9,659 bases of DNA from Alphaproteobacteria bacterium (GCA_003694465.1 RFKM01000309.1:1-9659); one strand, 5' to 3'. Shown: positions 1 to 8,821, numbered from the stretch's first letter. The notes: generated by a model not told the origin, from the sequence alone. Numbers and translations are program-made.

Positions 1-64
1 CCACCACAATGCCCGCCGCGCCGGCACCGGACAAGCCCCGCTCCCTTTTCCTGGGAAAAATACT

Positions 65-90
65 CCGGGGGTCCGGGGGCTGGCCCCCGG
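65..90 (-). terminator. Probable nadE terminator with tandem 3' arm
   Basis: Just past the nadE stop (98-100), the minus strand holds a 7-bp all-G/C stem: CCGGGGG at 73-79 pairs with CCCCCGG at 84-90 around a 4-base loop. On the plus strand TCCGGGGG occurs twice in tandem (64-71 and 72-79), so the 84-90 arm could pair with either copy. Reading away from nadE, the stem is followed by GTATTTTT, with five Ts at 56-60. This arrangement resembles a terminator type I recall as frequent in Rhodobacteraceae; that resemblance is from memory, not a search. The rest of 1-63 shows no recognisable gene. Confidence 0.65.
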
Positions 91-97
91 CCCGGCC

Positions 98-1759
98 TCA
101 ACTTTCGTCGCGCCAGCGGTTGACGATCGGGTAACGCCGGTCGAGCCAGAAGGCCCGGTCGGTCAGCCGGGTGCCCGGCGCCGACTGGAAACGCTTGTAT
201 TCGCTGATGAAGACGAGCTGCTCCACCCGCTTGACCGTGGCCCGGTCGAAGCCTTCTTCCACAAGCTCGGCCACGCTCGCCTCGCGGTCGATCAGCCCCT
301 CGAGAATCGCGTCGAGCACCGGATAGGGCGGCAGGCTGTCCTCGTCCTTCTGGTCGGGGCGCAGCTCGGCGCTGGGGGGCTTGTCGATGATGCGCGGCGC
401 GATCACCTCGCCGGCGGGCCCCTTCATCCACGGCCGGTGGTTGGCGTTGCGCCAGCGGCAGGTTTCGAAAACCCGGGTCTTGTAAAGGTCTTTCAGCGGG
501 TTGTAGCCGCCGGCCATGTCGCCGTAGATCGTGGCATATCCCACCGCCACTTCCGACTTGTTGCCGGTGGTCAGCAGCATCTCGCCGAACTTGTTGGAAA
601 GCGCCATCAGCAACAGCCCGCGCAGGCGCGACTGGATGTTTTCCTCGGTGATGTCGGGCGCGCGGCCGGCAAAGAGCGGCGCCAGCACCTCGGTGACCGC
701 CGCCCGCGGGCCGGAAATCGGCACGGTGTCGAGCCGCGTGCCAAGGGCGCGGGCCACCGCCTCGGCATCGGCGAGGCTTTCGGGGCTGGTGTATTCCGAC
801 GGCAGCATCACGCAGCGCACGTTCTCGGCCCCCAGCGCATCGGTGGCGATCGTCGCGACGAGGGCCGAGTCGATGCCCCCCGACAGCCCGAGCAGAACCT
901 TCGAGAAGCCGGTCTTGGCCAGATAGTCGCGCAGGGTGAGCACCATGGCGCGGTAGTCGGCCTCCCACTCGTCCGGGGTTTCGGCCCTCGGGCCGGGCAC
1001 GATGCGCCAGCCCCCGCCCTCGCGGGCGAGATCGACATGCACCAGCGCCTCTTCGAACTGCGGCAGCTGGAAGGCGATCTCGCCGCCGGGGTTGACCCCG
1101 AACGAGGCGCCGTCGAAGGCCTGATCGTCCTGCCCGCCGACCATGTTGAGATAGATCAGCGGCAGGCCCGTCTCGGCCACCCGTTCGCCCATCTTGCGAT
1201 GGCGCAGCGCCAGCTTGCCGCGGTGATAGGGCGAGCCGTTCGGCACCAGAAGAACCTCTGCCCCGGCATCGGCCATGGTCCGGCAGACGCGGTTCTCCCA
1301 CCAGGCATCCTCGCAGATCGGGGTGCCGACCAGCAGCCCGCCGGCGCGAAACGGCCCCTGCTCGGGACCGGGCGCATAGAGACGCTTCTCGTCGAAGACG
1401 CTGATGTTGGGCAGCACCTGCTTGAGCACCCGCAGGCGCACCCGCCCGCCCTCGAGAATGTAATAGGCGTTGTAGAGCGCCTTGCCGTCGTGGAACGGCG
1501 CGCCGATGGCCAGCGCCGGCCCGTCGGCGCAGTCGGCGGCGAGGGCGTCGGCGGCGGCCATCGCCGCGCGCCAGAAGGCCGGCCGGCGCACGAGGTCCTG
1601 CGGCTGGTAGCCGATCAGGAAGGCCTCGGGCAGGGCGACGAGATCGGCCCCCGCCGCCTTGCCCGACGTCCAGGCGTCACGCGCCTTCTGCGCATTGCCG
1701 GCAATGTCGCCCAGGGTCGGGGCAAGCTGGGCGAGGGTGAGCCGGAAGGTTTCGGACAT
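98..1759 (-). CDS. nadE: Glutamine-dependent NAD+ synthetase
   Basis: Cytosolic enzyme for the last step of NAD+ synthesis: ATP-dependent amidation of deamido-NAD+ using ammonia released from glutamine. The 553-residue protein has the expected two domains. The N-terminal nitrilase-type glutaminase covers about residues 5-260 with the Glu-Lys-Cys triad visible as E45 (LPEAFLIGYQP), K113 (VLKQVLPN) and C149 (TPICEDAWW). The C-terminal synthetase has the ATP pyrophosphatase loop SGGIDS at 293-298, TTGNKSE at 397-403 and KPPSAELRPDQ at 460-470. Length fits the bifunctional proteobacterial form. An in-frame ATG lies 18 codons upstream (1811-1813), but the start at 1757-1759 is preferred: AGGAAG sits 8 bases before it and homology begins directly after it. 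It is divergent from the MORN gene and appears to be a single-gene unit ending at the 65-90 hairpin. Identification is secure. Confidence 0.96.
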   Translation of the reverse strand: MSETFRLTLAQLAPTLGDIAGNAQKARDAWTSGKAAGADLVALPEAFLIGYQPQDLVRRPAFWRAAMAAADALAADCADGPALAIGAPFHDGKALYNAYYILEGGRVRLRVLKQVLPNISVFDEKRLYAPGPEQGPFRAGGLLVGTPICEDAWWENRVCRTMADAGAEVLLVPNGSPYHRGKLALRHRKMGERVAETGLPLIYLNMVGGQDDQAFDGASFGVNPGGEIAFQLPQFEEALVHVDLAREGGGWRIVPGPRAETPDEWEADYRAMVLTLRDYLAKTGFSKVLLGLSGGIDSALVATIATDALGAENVRCVMLPSEYTSPESLADAEAVARALGTRLDTVPISGPRAAVTEVLAPLFAGRAPDITEENIQSRLRGLLLMALSNKFGEMLLTTGNKSEVAVGYATIYGDMAGGYNPLKDLYKTRVFETCRWRNANHRPWMKGPAGEVIAPRIIDKPPSAELRPDQKDEDSLPPYPVLDAILEGLIDREASVAELVEEGFDRATVKRVEQLVFISEYKRFQSAPGTRLTDRAFWLDRRYPIVNRWRDES

Positions 1760-1799
1760 GCGGCGGGCTTCCTGTTCCTGTCGTCGGCCCCGGTTTATC

Positions 1800-1888
1800 A
1801 GGTTTGCCGGCAAGGAAAAGCGCCGAGCCTGTCTCCTCTGGCCGAAAAGCGTTGTTTCCCGGGCGGGGCTTCTTTAGGTTTCCGGCAA
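1800..1888. repeat. Imperfect direct repeat between divergent genes
   Basis: The nadE/MORN divergent gap contains AGGTTTGCCGGCAA (1800-1813) and AGGTTTCCGGCAA (1876-1888), the same motif apart from one missing G, 76 bases apart. The first copy includes the perfect palindrome TTGCCGGCAA at 1804-1813. The second overlaps the tentative MORN -10 hexamer. They could be sites for a regulator acting on one or both genes, but I cannot name one. Confidence 0.35.
1852..1880 (+). promoter_or_regulatory. Tentative promoter of the MORN gene
   Basis: TTGTTT at 1852-1857 and TAGGTT at 1875-1880 are separated by 17 bases, a reasonable but weak sigma-70-type pair. It would place transcription start near 1887, about 50 bases before the preferred ATG. 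No convincing nadE promoter was found on the other strand. Confidence 0.3.
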
Positions 1889-1938
1889 CAGGCCGCGGTT
1901 CGCCGCGCCGGCTTGGGGGAGCCGACAAGAGGATGGCA

Positions 1939-3405
1939 ATGTCGCAGCAGATCAAGGCAATGAAACCCGGCGCGCTGGCTCTGGCGATGGCCCTCGGGCT
2001 GGCGGGCACGCCGGCCGGGGCGCAGGCGGTCGAGGTCGTGCAGTATGACGACGGGTCGATCTACGAGGGCACGCTGAAGGATGGCGTGCGCGATGGAACC
2101 GGCACCCTGCGCACGCCCAACGGTTACGAATACACCGGCACCTTCGTCGATGGCGAGATCCGCGGCCAGGGCACGGCGCGCTTCCCGAACGGCTCGGTCT
2201 ACGAGGGCGGCTTTGCCCGCGGGCGCCCGCACGGCTACGGCAAGGTGACCTATGCCGACGGCTCGTCCTACGAGGGCGACTGGGTCGACGGGCAGATCAA
2301 CGGCTCGGGCGTGGCGGTCTATGCCAACGGCTTCAAATACGAAGGCGGGTTCCGAAACGGCAAGCATCACGGCCAGGGCCGGCTCGAAAGCCCCAACGGC
2401 ACCGTTTACGAAGGCGCCTGGGTGATGGGGGTGAAACAGGGGCAGGGCAAGCTGGTCGAGCCCGACGGCACCACCTACGAGGGCATGTTTGCCAATGGCC
2501 TGCCCAACGGCGAGGGCACCCTGACCACCGCCGACGGGCTGCGCTACACCGGCCACTGGAAGGACGGCGTGATGGATGGCCAGGGGGTTCTGACCGAACC
2601 CAACGGCGACATCTACGAAGGCCCCTTCGTGCAGGGCGTGCGCGAGGGCGAGGGCAAGGTGACCTATGCCAATGGCGATGTCTACGTGGGCCATTTCGCC
2701 GCCGACAAGCCTTCGGGGCAGGGCACGCTCACCGGCAAGGACGGCTATTCCTACACCGGCAACTGGATCGAGGGGCGCATGGAGGGCGAGGGGCGCGAGA
2801 CCTATGCCAACGGCGCCGTCTACGAGGGCCAGTTCCGCGCCGGCCTGCCCAACGGTCCGGGCAAGATCACCTATCCCGACGGCTCGACCTACGAGGGCGA
2901 ATGGCGCGACGGCGTCTTCGAGGGCGCCGGCAAGGTCACCCGCGCCGACGGCACCGTCTACGAAGGCCAGTTCGCCGCCGGGCTCTACGATGGCGAGGGC
3001 ACGCTCACCCGCCCCGATGGCTACAGCTACACCGGGAGCTGGAAGGCCGGGCTCCTGCATGGCAAGGGGCGGATCACCTTCCCCAATGGCGACGTCTACG
3101 AGGGCGATCTGGCCGCCGACCATTTCCACGGCAAGGGCAAGCTCACCCATGCCGATGGCTCCTTCTACGATGGCGACTGGGTGAAGGGCGTCAAACAGGG
3201 GCAGGGCACCGAGCGCTATGCCGACGGCTCGGTCTATGTCGGCGGTTTCGTCGACGGGATGCGCGAGGGGCAGGGCAAGCTCACCTACCCGGACGGCAGT
3301 GCCATTTCCGGCACCTGGGCGCAGGGAATCCTGGTCAAGCCGGACGAGGCGCCGGCCGCGCCGGCCCCCGAGGGTGGCGGCGCCGAGACACCGGCCGGCA
3401 ACTGA
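1939..3405 (+). CDS. Secreted MORN-repeat protein
   Basis: A 488-residue protein consisting of a signal peptide and a nearly unbroken MORN array. Residues 1-30 form a typical Sec signal: basic start, hydrophobic run LALAMALGLA, and an A-x-A site (GAQA before VEVV). From Y36 to about 449 there are 18 consecutive 23-residue units of pattern x-x-(D/N)-G-x-x-Y-(E/T)-G-x-(W/F)-x-x-G-x-x-x-G-x-G-x-x-x, then a degenerate nineteenth and a short Pro/Ala/Gly tail. No catalytic domain is visible. MORN arrays elsewhere are linked to membrane, lipid or protein contacts; for this exported form the role is unknown, so a scaffold or surface-binding function is inference only. Start choice: ATGs occur at 1933 and 1939; AAGAGG at 1927-1932 abuts the first but lies 6 bases before the second, so 1939 is preferred. 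It is convergent with the sulfide oxidoreductase gene. Confidence 0.9.
   Translation: MSQQIKAMKPGALALAMALGLAGTPAGAQAVEVVQYDDGSIYEGTLKDGVRDGTGTLRTPNGYEYTGTFVDGEIRGQGTARFPNGSVYEGGFARGRPHGYGKVTYADGSSYEGDWVDGQINGSGVAVYANGFKYEGGFRNGKHHGQGRLESPNGTVYEGAWVMGVKQGQGKLVEPDGTTYEGMFANGLPNGEGTLTTADGLRYTGHWKDGVMDGQGVLTEPNGDIYEGPFVQGVREGEGKVTYANGDVYVGHFAADKPSGQGTLTGKDGYSYTGNWIEGRMEGEGRETYANGAVYEGQFRAGLPNGPGKITYPDGSTYEGEWRDGVFEGAGKVTRADGTVYEGQFAAGLYDGEGTLTRPDGYSYTGSWKAGLLHGKGRITFPNGDVYEGDLAADHFHGKGKLTHADGSFYDGDWVKGVKQGQGTERYADGSVYVGGFVDGMREGQGKLTYPDGSAISGTWAQGILVKPDEAPAAPAPEGGGAETPAGN
2044..3351 (+). repeat. In-frame 69-bp tandem repeats encoding MORN units
   Basis: The coding sequence is a 69-base periodic array of 18 full units plus a partial nineteenth, diverged in sequence but with no length change between units. 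Some units are more alike than others: a unit ending GTL followed by one with YTG in place of YEG occurs at units 1/2, 7/8, 10/11 and 14/15, and units 10-13 resemble 14-17, suggesting past duplication of multi-unit blocks. Units 6 and 17 share GVKQGQG with an identical 15-base DNA core. Confidence 0.9.
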
Positions 3406-3487
3406 CACCGTTTGCCGCGCCCGTCGGGGGCTGGTGCGCGCCGGGCGCGGCGAGAGAACTCGGGCCGGGAAAAGGAGCAAACGAAAA

Positions 3488-3509
3488 GGGCCGCCCCTTC
3501 GGGCGGCCC
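3488..3509. terminator. Bidirectional intrinsic terminator
   Basis: A perfect 9-bp stem, GGGCCGCCC (3488-3496) with GGGCGGCCC (3501-3509), closed by CTTC. On the plus strand it is followed by TTTT at 3514-3517; on the minus strand by TTTT at 3484-3487 and then CGTTT. It lies between the MORN stop (3405) and the oxidoreductase stop (3532), so it can end both convergent transcripts. Confidence 0.85.
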
Positions 3510-3531
3510 CGCGTTTTGGCCCGTCGCGGGC

Positions 3532-4809
3532 TTACTGGATCTTGTTGATCTTCATCATCTTCATGATCATCTTCTCGTAGAAGGGTTCCGAGACGCCCTT
3601 CTTGATCTTGCGCATGAAGTACCATTCGAAGGCGAGTTTCGCCCAGTGCACCCACTTGCCTTCGCCCGCCCAGTTGACGTTGCGCGGCGGGTTCTGCGGC
3701 ATGGCGAGGAAAGCAATGCCGCGGTCGCCGAAGTCGGCCAGACACAGGGCGTTCCAGCTCGGCAGTTCGTTCGGCTCCTCGCCGCGGATCACCCGCGGCA
3801 GGTTGTGGGCGGTGGCCGTCACCATCGACTCGATCATGAAGCCGGTCTTCGGCACGCCGGTCGGAACCGGGGTGGCAACCGGCGGCGCGATGGCGATGCA
3901 CACGCCGATGGCGAAGATGTTACGGTATTTCGGGTTGCGCTGATACTCGTCGACGATCACGAAGCCGCGCGGGTTGACCAGCCCCTCGATGCCCATGAGG
4001 GCCGGGATGCCCCGGAAGGCCGGCAGCATCATCGTGTATTTCGACGGGATCTCCTGCTTGCCCTTCTCCGAGCCGTCCTCGTTGACGACGGTGATATGCA
4101 CCGCGTCCTCGGTGAACTTGTCGACCTTGGCGTTGGTCACCCACTTGATGTCGCGGTCGCGCAGGATGCTTTCCAGCTCGCCCTTGGTGTCGCCGACGCC
4201 GCCGAGGCCGAGATGGCCGATGTAGGGCTCGGAGGTGACGAAGGTCATCGGCACCTTGTGCTTGATCTTGCGCCGGCGCAGGTCGGTGTCGAGGGTGAGC
4301 AGGTATTCATAGGCCGGGCCGAAGCACGAGGCGCCCTGAACGGCGCCGATCACGATCGGGCCGGGATCGGCGCAGAACTTCTCCCATGTGCCGCCCGGGC
4401 CGCCGGACTTCACTGCGTGTTCGACGTGGCAGACCGAGTTGGTGTGGTTGTCCGGGCCGAACCCCTCGATCTCGTCGAAGGCCAGTTCGGGGCCGGTGGC
4501 GATGACGAGATAGTCGTATTCCACCTCGCGCCCGCTCTCGAGCACGATCTTGTTTTCGTCCGGCAGCAGCTTCTGCGCGCCGTCGCAGATGAAATCGATG
4601 CCGCGCCGCTTCATCACCGGGGCGAGGTCGATGGTGATCTCGTCCTGCTTGCGCCAGCCGACCCCGGCCCAGGGGTTCGACGGCGTGAACTGGAAGTAGG
4701 GCTTGTTCGAAATGACCGTGATCTTGTCACTCCGGTTCAGCGTTTCCTTCAATTCGAAGGCCTGGATCGTTCCCCCGAGGCCCGCGCCCAAGACTACAAC
4801 GTGCGCCAT
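3532..4809 (-). CDS. sqr: Sulfide:quinone oxidoreductase (FAD-dependent)
   Basis: Membrane-associated flavoprotein that oxidises sulfide to sulfane sulfur or polysulfide and passes electrons to the quinone pool. The 425-residue protein begins with a Rossmann FAD motif (VVLGAGLGG, residues 5-13), has the second dinucleotide-fold motif YLVIATGPELAF near 100-111, and a late FAD/quinone segment with TGVPKTGFMIESMV (317-330). Three cysteines match the redox-active set of the Acidithiobacillus ferrooxidans enzyme as I recall it: C127 (SVCHVEHA), C162 (GASCFGPAYEY) and C356 (ALCLADFGDRG). The C-terminus (about 384-425) is aromatic and Lys/Met-rich, as expected for amphipathic helices that attach to the membrane. 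Start: AGGGAG at 4815-4820, 5 bases before ATG. The TetR gene lies 191 bp upstream on the same strand. A further cysteine, C304 (IGVCIAIAPP), is noted as unusual. Related flavocytochrome c subunits are an alternative, but they are exported and this protein has no signal peptide. Confidence 0.92.
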   Translation of the reverse strand: MAHVVVLGAGLGGTIQAFELKETLNRSDKITVISNKPYFQFTPSNPWAGVGWRKQDEITIDLAPVMKRRGIDFICDGAQKLLPDENKIVLESGREVEYDYLVIATGPELAFDEIEGFGPDNHTNSVCHVEHAVKSGGPGGTWEKFCADPGPIVIGAVQGASCFGPAYEYLLTLDTDLRRRKIKHKVPMTFVTSEPYIGHLGLGGVGDTKGELESILRDRDIKWVTNAKVDKFTEDAVHITVVNEDGSEKGKQEIPSKYTMMLPAFRGIPALMGIEGLVNPRGFVIVDEYQRNPKYRNIFAIGVCIAIAPPVATPVPTGVPKTGFMIESMVTATAHNLPRVIRGEEPNELPSWNALCLADFGDRGIAFLAMPQNPPRNVNWAGEGKWVHWAKLAFEWYFMRKIKKGVSEPFYEKMIMKMMKINKIQ

Positions 4810-4900
4810 TGGTTCTCCCTGTCTGTTGTGCCCGCGAGTCCTTCCCCGGGGCTTCTTTTCCCATCCCGAAAGATGAGACCGATTCTTGCCGAAACCGGCG

Positions 4901-4951
4901 GATTATTGAAACTCCCTATCGCACATCATATTCAAGATTTCCACGATAATC
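4901..4951 (-). promoter_or_regulatory. A+T-rich island upstream of sqr, likely promoter/operator
   Basis: About two thirds of these bases are A or T, in sharp contrast to the flanks. The segment is bounded by GATTAT (4901-4906) and its reverse complement ATAATC (4946-4951), and contains TTGAA/TTCAA and TATCG/CGATA inverted pairs that do not share a centre. On the minus strand TATGAT (4925-4930) is a good -10, but no convincing -35 was found. It lies between the tetR stop and the sqr start, so it is the natural place for the sqr promoter and a TetR-type operator; this is inference. Confidence 0.4.
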
Positions 4952-4963
4952 GCGCGCAGGCCC

Positions 4964-4989
4964 CGCCCGTGGGCATGCCCAAGCGGGCG
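4964..4989 (-). terminator. Hairpin after tetR, possible terminator without U-tract
   Basis: CGCCCG (4964-4969) pairs with CGGGCG (4984-4989) and encloses the 12-base palindrome TGGGCATGCCCA (4970-4981), leaving a two-base bulge. It begins 11 bases past the tetR stop. No run of Ts follows on the minus strand, so it may be a factor-dependent end, a stabilising 3' structure, or allow read-through into sqr. Confidence 0.4.
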
Positions 4990-5000
4990 TCTCGGGGCAG

Positions 5001-5609
5001 TCAGGGGCGGAAGCTTTCGACCAGCGCCGACACGATGCGGCCGCCTTCCTCGACGAGGTCGAAGCCCCGGCCCTCGAGAATCCAGCGGGCCGAAAGGCCG
5101 TGAATCGTGGCCATGACGAGGTGGGCGGCGTCCTCGACGACCAGCCCGGCCCGATGCAGCCCCGCCGCCTCGGCCTCGCGCAGCATCGCCGCGAAACCGG
5201 CGCGCCGCTCGGCCAGCAGGGCGGCAAATTTCTCGCGCAGCTCGGGATGCGCGGCATGAAGCTCGCTCGAAAACAGGATCGCGGGGACCGCCGGGTTCTT
5301 GCTGATGTGGTGGAAATGGTGCGTGACAAGATGCCGGAGCCGATCGAGCGGATCTTTCCCGGCGACGCTTTCCTGCCCGTGCCGGTGGGCATGGGCAAGA
5401 TCGGCCACGATGCGCTCGGCAACCGCTTCCCAGATCGCCGCCTTCGACGGGAAATGCCGGAAGATCGCCGGCTGGGTGATGCCGATGGCATCGGCAAGGC
5501 GCTGGGTGGTGACCCGGTCGGGGCCGACCTCGGCGGCAAGGCGCAGGGCGGTCTCGACGATCTCCGCCCGGCGGTCGACGGCACGCTTGCGTTTTCTCGG
5601 CTCGGCCAT
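5001..5609 (-). CDS. TetR/AcrR-family transcriptional regulator
   Basis: A 202-residue, mostly helical DNA-binding repressor of the TetR type. The N-terminal domain (about 14-60) has the family helix-turn-helix: RLADAIGITQPAIFRHFPSK at 37-56 with preceding helix AEIVETALRLAAEVG. The basic leader RKRKR precedes it. The ligand domain is divergent; it is notable for histidines at 73, 75, 77, 93, 97, 98, 100 and 101, and has no cysteine anywhere, so a thiol-based sulfur switch is not possible. Start at 5607-5609 is supported by AGGGAG at 5617-5622, 7 bases upstream; an in-frame ATG ten codons earlier lacks a comparable site. Gene order (tetR then sqr, same strand, 191 bp apart) suggests it controls sqr, itself, or both; it is also divergent from leuA. 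The ligand cannot be predicted. Confidence 0.9.
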   Translation of the reverse strand: MAEPRKRKRAVDRRAEIVETALRLAAEVGPDRVTTQRLADAIGITQPAIFRHFPSKAAIWEAVAERIVADLAHAHRHGQESVAGKDPLDRLRHLVTHHFHHISKNPAVPAILFSSELHAAHPELREKFAALLAERRAGFAAMLREAEAAGLHRAGLVVEDAAHLVMATIHGLSARWILEGRGFDLVEEGGRIVSALVESFRP

Positions 5610-5651
5610 GTTGCAACTCCCTGTGCGACGAGAACGCATTCCCGCCGCCCG

Positions 5652-5680
5652 GTGATAGCGCCCAGCCGGGTCTTCGGCAA
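5652..5680 (-). promoter_or_regulatory. Tentative tetR promoter
   Basis: On the minus strand TTGCCG (5675-5680) and TATCAC (5652-5657) are separated by 17 bases, each matching 4 of 6 consensus positions. Transcription would start near 5645, leaving about 36 bases before the tetR ATG. Confidence 0.35.
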
Positions 5681-5756
5681 ATTCTTTGGCGGCGCAAGGT
5701 GGGCGGCGGCCGCGCCCGTGGCGCGAATTTGGGCTTTTCTTCGCGCGCGGCGAGGC

Positions 5757-5762
5757 TATATT
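5757..5762 (+). promoter_or_regulatory. -10 element of the leu leader transcript
   Basis: TATATT lies in an otherwise G+C-rich context just before the leader peptide. The -35 is poor (TTTTCT at 5735-5740 with a 16-base spacer is the best seen). Standard spacing from the -10 puts transcription start at about 5769, the A of the leader ATG, which would make the leader mRNA leaderless. Confidence 0.5.
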
Positions 5763-5768
5763 GCCGCC

Positions 5769-5864
5769 ATGATCACCGTGGCATCATATCGTTCAGTGAC
5801 TCCGGGCGCCGGTTCGTTCCGCCGCCCCGCTGCCGCGCTGCTTCTCCTTCTTAGCCGCCTCTGA
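5769..5864 (+). CDS. leuL: leu leader peptide (attenuator uORF)
   Basis: A 31-residue reading frame starting ATG ATC ACC and ending TGA at 5862-5864, 87 bases before leuA. Its last eight residues are LLLLLSRL: five consecutive Leu codons (CTG CTT CTC CTT CTT, 5838-5852), then Ser, Arg and a sixth Leu. This is the classic design of a leader peptide whose translation senses charged leucyl-tRNA. Three of the six are CTT, which leuA hardly uses (one noticed, at 6660). The stop codon lies inside the 5' arm of the hairpin at 5858-5893, coupling ribosome position to RNA folding. There is no Shine-Dalgarno sequence at normal spacing, which fits leaderless translation; the well-known trp leader of Sinorhizobium also starts at its AUG. 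It is not expected to have a function as a free protein, though this is not excluded. Confidence 0.85.
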   Translation: MITVASYRSVTPGAGSFRRPAAALLLLLSRL

Positions 5865-5930
5865 GCGCGCCCCCTGGCGCGAGCGCTCAGAGGATGACCC
5901 CTTCGCGCCTGACGACGCAAGACGGCTAGG
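5850..5930 (+). promoter_or_regulatory. leuA attenuator / structured leader RNA
   Basis: Three pairings are visible. A: CCTCTGAGCG (5858-5867) with CGCTCAGAGG (5884-5893), a perfect 10 bp that can add CGCC/GGCG (5868-5871, 5876-5879) inside. B: GGCGCGA (5876-5882) with TCGCGCC (5903-5909). C: CTTAGCCG (5850-5857) with CGGCTAGG (5923-5930), one G-U, directly enclosing A. B uses bases inside the loop of A, so A and B exclude each other unless a pseudoknot forms. A ribosome stalled on the first Leu codons would leave A free; one at the stop codon would cover its 5' arm and favour B. No T-run follows any stem, so control by Rho or by leuA translation initiation is as likely as intrinsic termination. 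Confidence 0.65.
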
Positions 5931-5951
5931 AACAGACGGAAAGACATCACC

Positions 5952-8794
<2,843 letters not shown>

Positions 8795-8815
8795 CGCCCG
8801 GAAGCCCCGGGCCCC

Positions 8816-8821
8816 AGGAGG
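8816..8821 (+). promoter_or_regulatory. Ribosome binding site fixing the mreC start
   Basis: A full AGGAGG lies 5 bases before TTG at 8827-8829. It is the strongest Shine-Dalgarno match noticed in the window and decides in favour of the TTG start; the first in-frame ATG is at codon 56, well past the membrane anchor. Confidence 0.85.

Noticed and set aside
1..97. End of another gene at the left edge
   Set aside because: Frames are open on the plus strand over this short span, but there is no stop with supporting context or recognisable protein; the segment is better explained as sequence downstream of nadE with its terminator.
437..1963. 508-codon plus-strand frame opposite nadE
   Set aside because: Antisense shadow of a well-conserved enzyme; no domain and no ribosome site seen.
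2044..3351. Regular 69-base spacing, considered as a CRISPR-like or minisatellite array
   Set aside because: The periodicity is in frame, units are diverged throughout without constant repeat plus unique spacer structure, and the protein pattern is MORN.
1798..3480. 560-codon open frame antisense to the MORN gene, with its own 23-residue hydrophobic periodicity
   Set aside because: Because each repeat is 69 bases, a stop-free antisense frame in one unit stays stop-free in all. The sense frame has the signal peptide, ribosome site and MORN pattern.
3412..5103. 563-codon plus-strand frame opposite sqr
   Set aside because: Crosses the terminator and the sqr-tetR gap and mirrors the sqr codons; the minus-strand protein has all SQR motifs.
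5894..5929. Second small frame (ATG to TAG, 11 residues) between the leader peptide and leuA
   Set aside because: AGAGG directly abuts its ATG with no spacing, it has no Leu bias, and it lies within the attenuator stems. Could be revisited with ribosome profiling.
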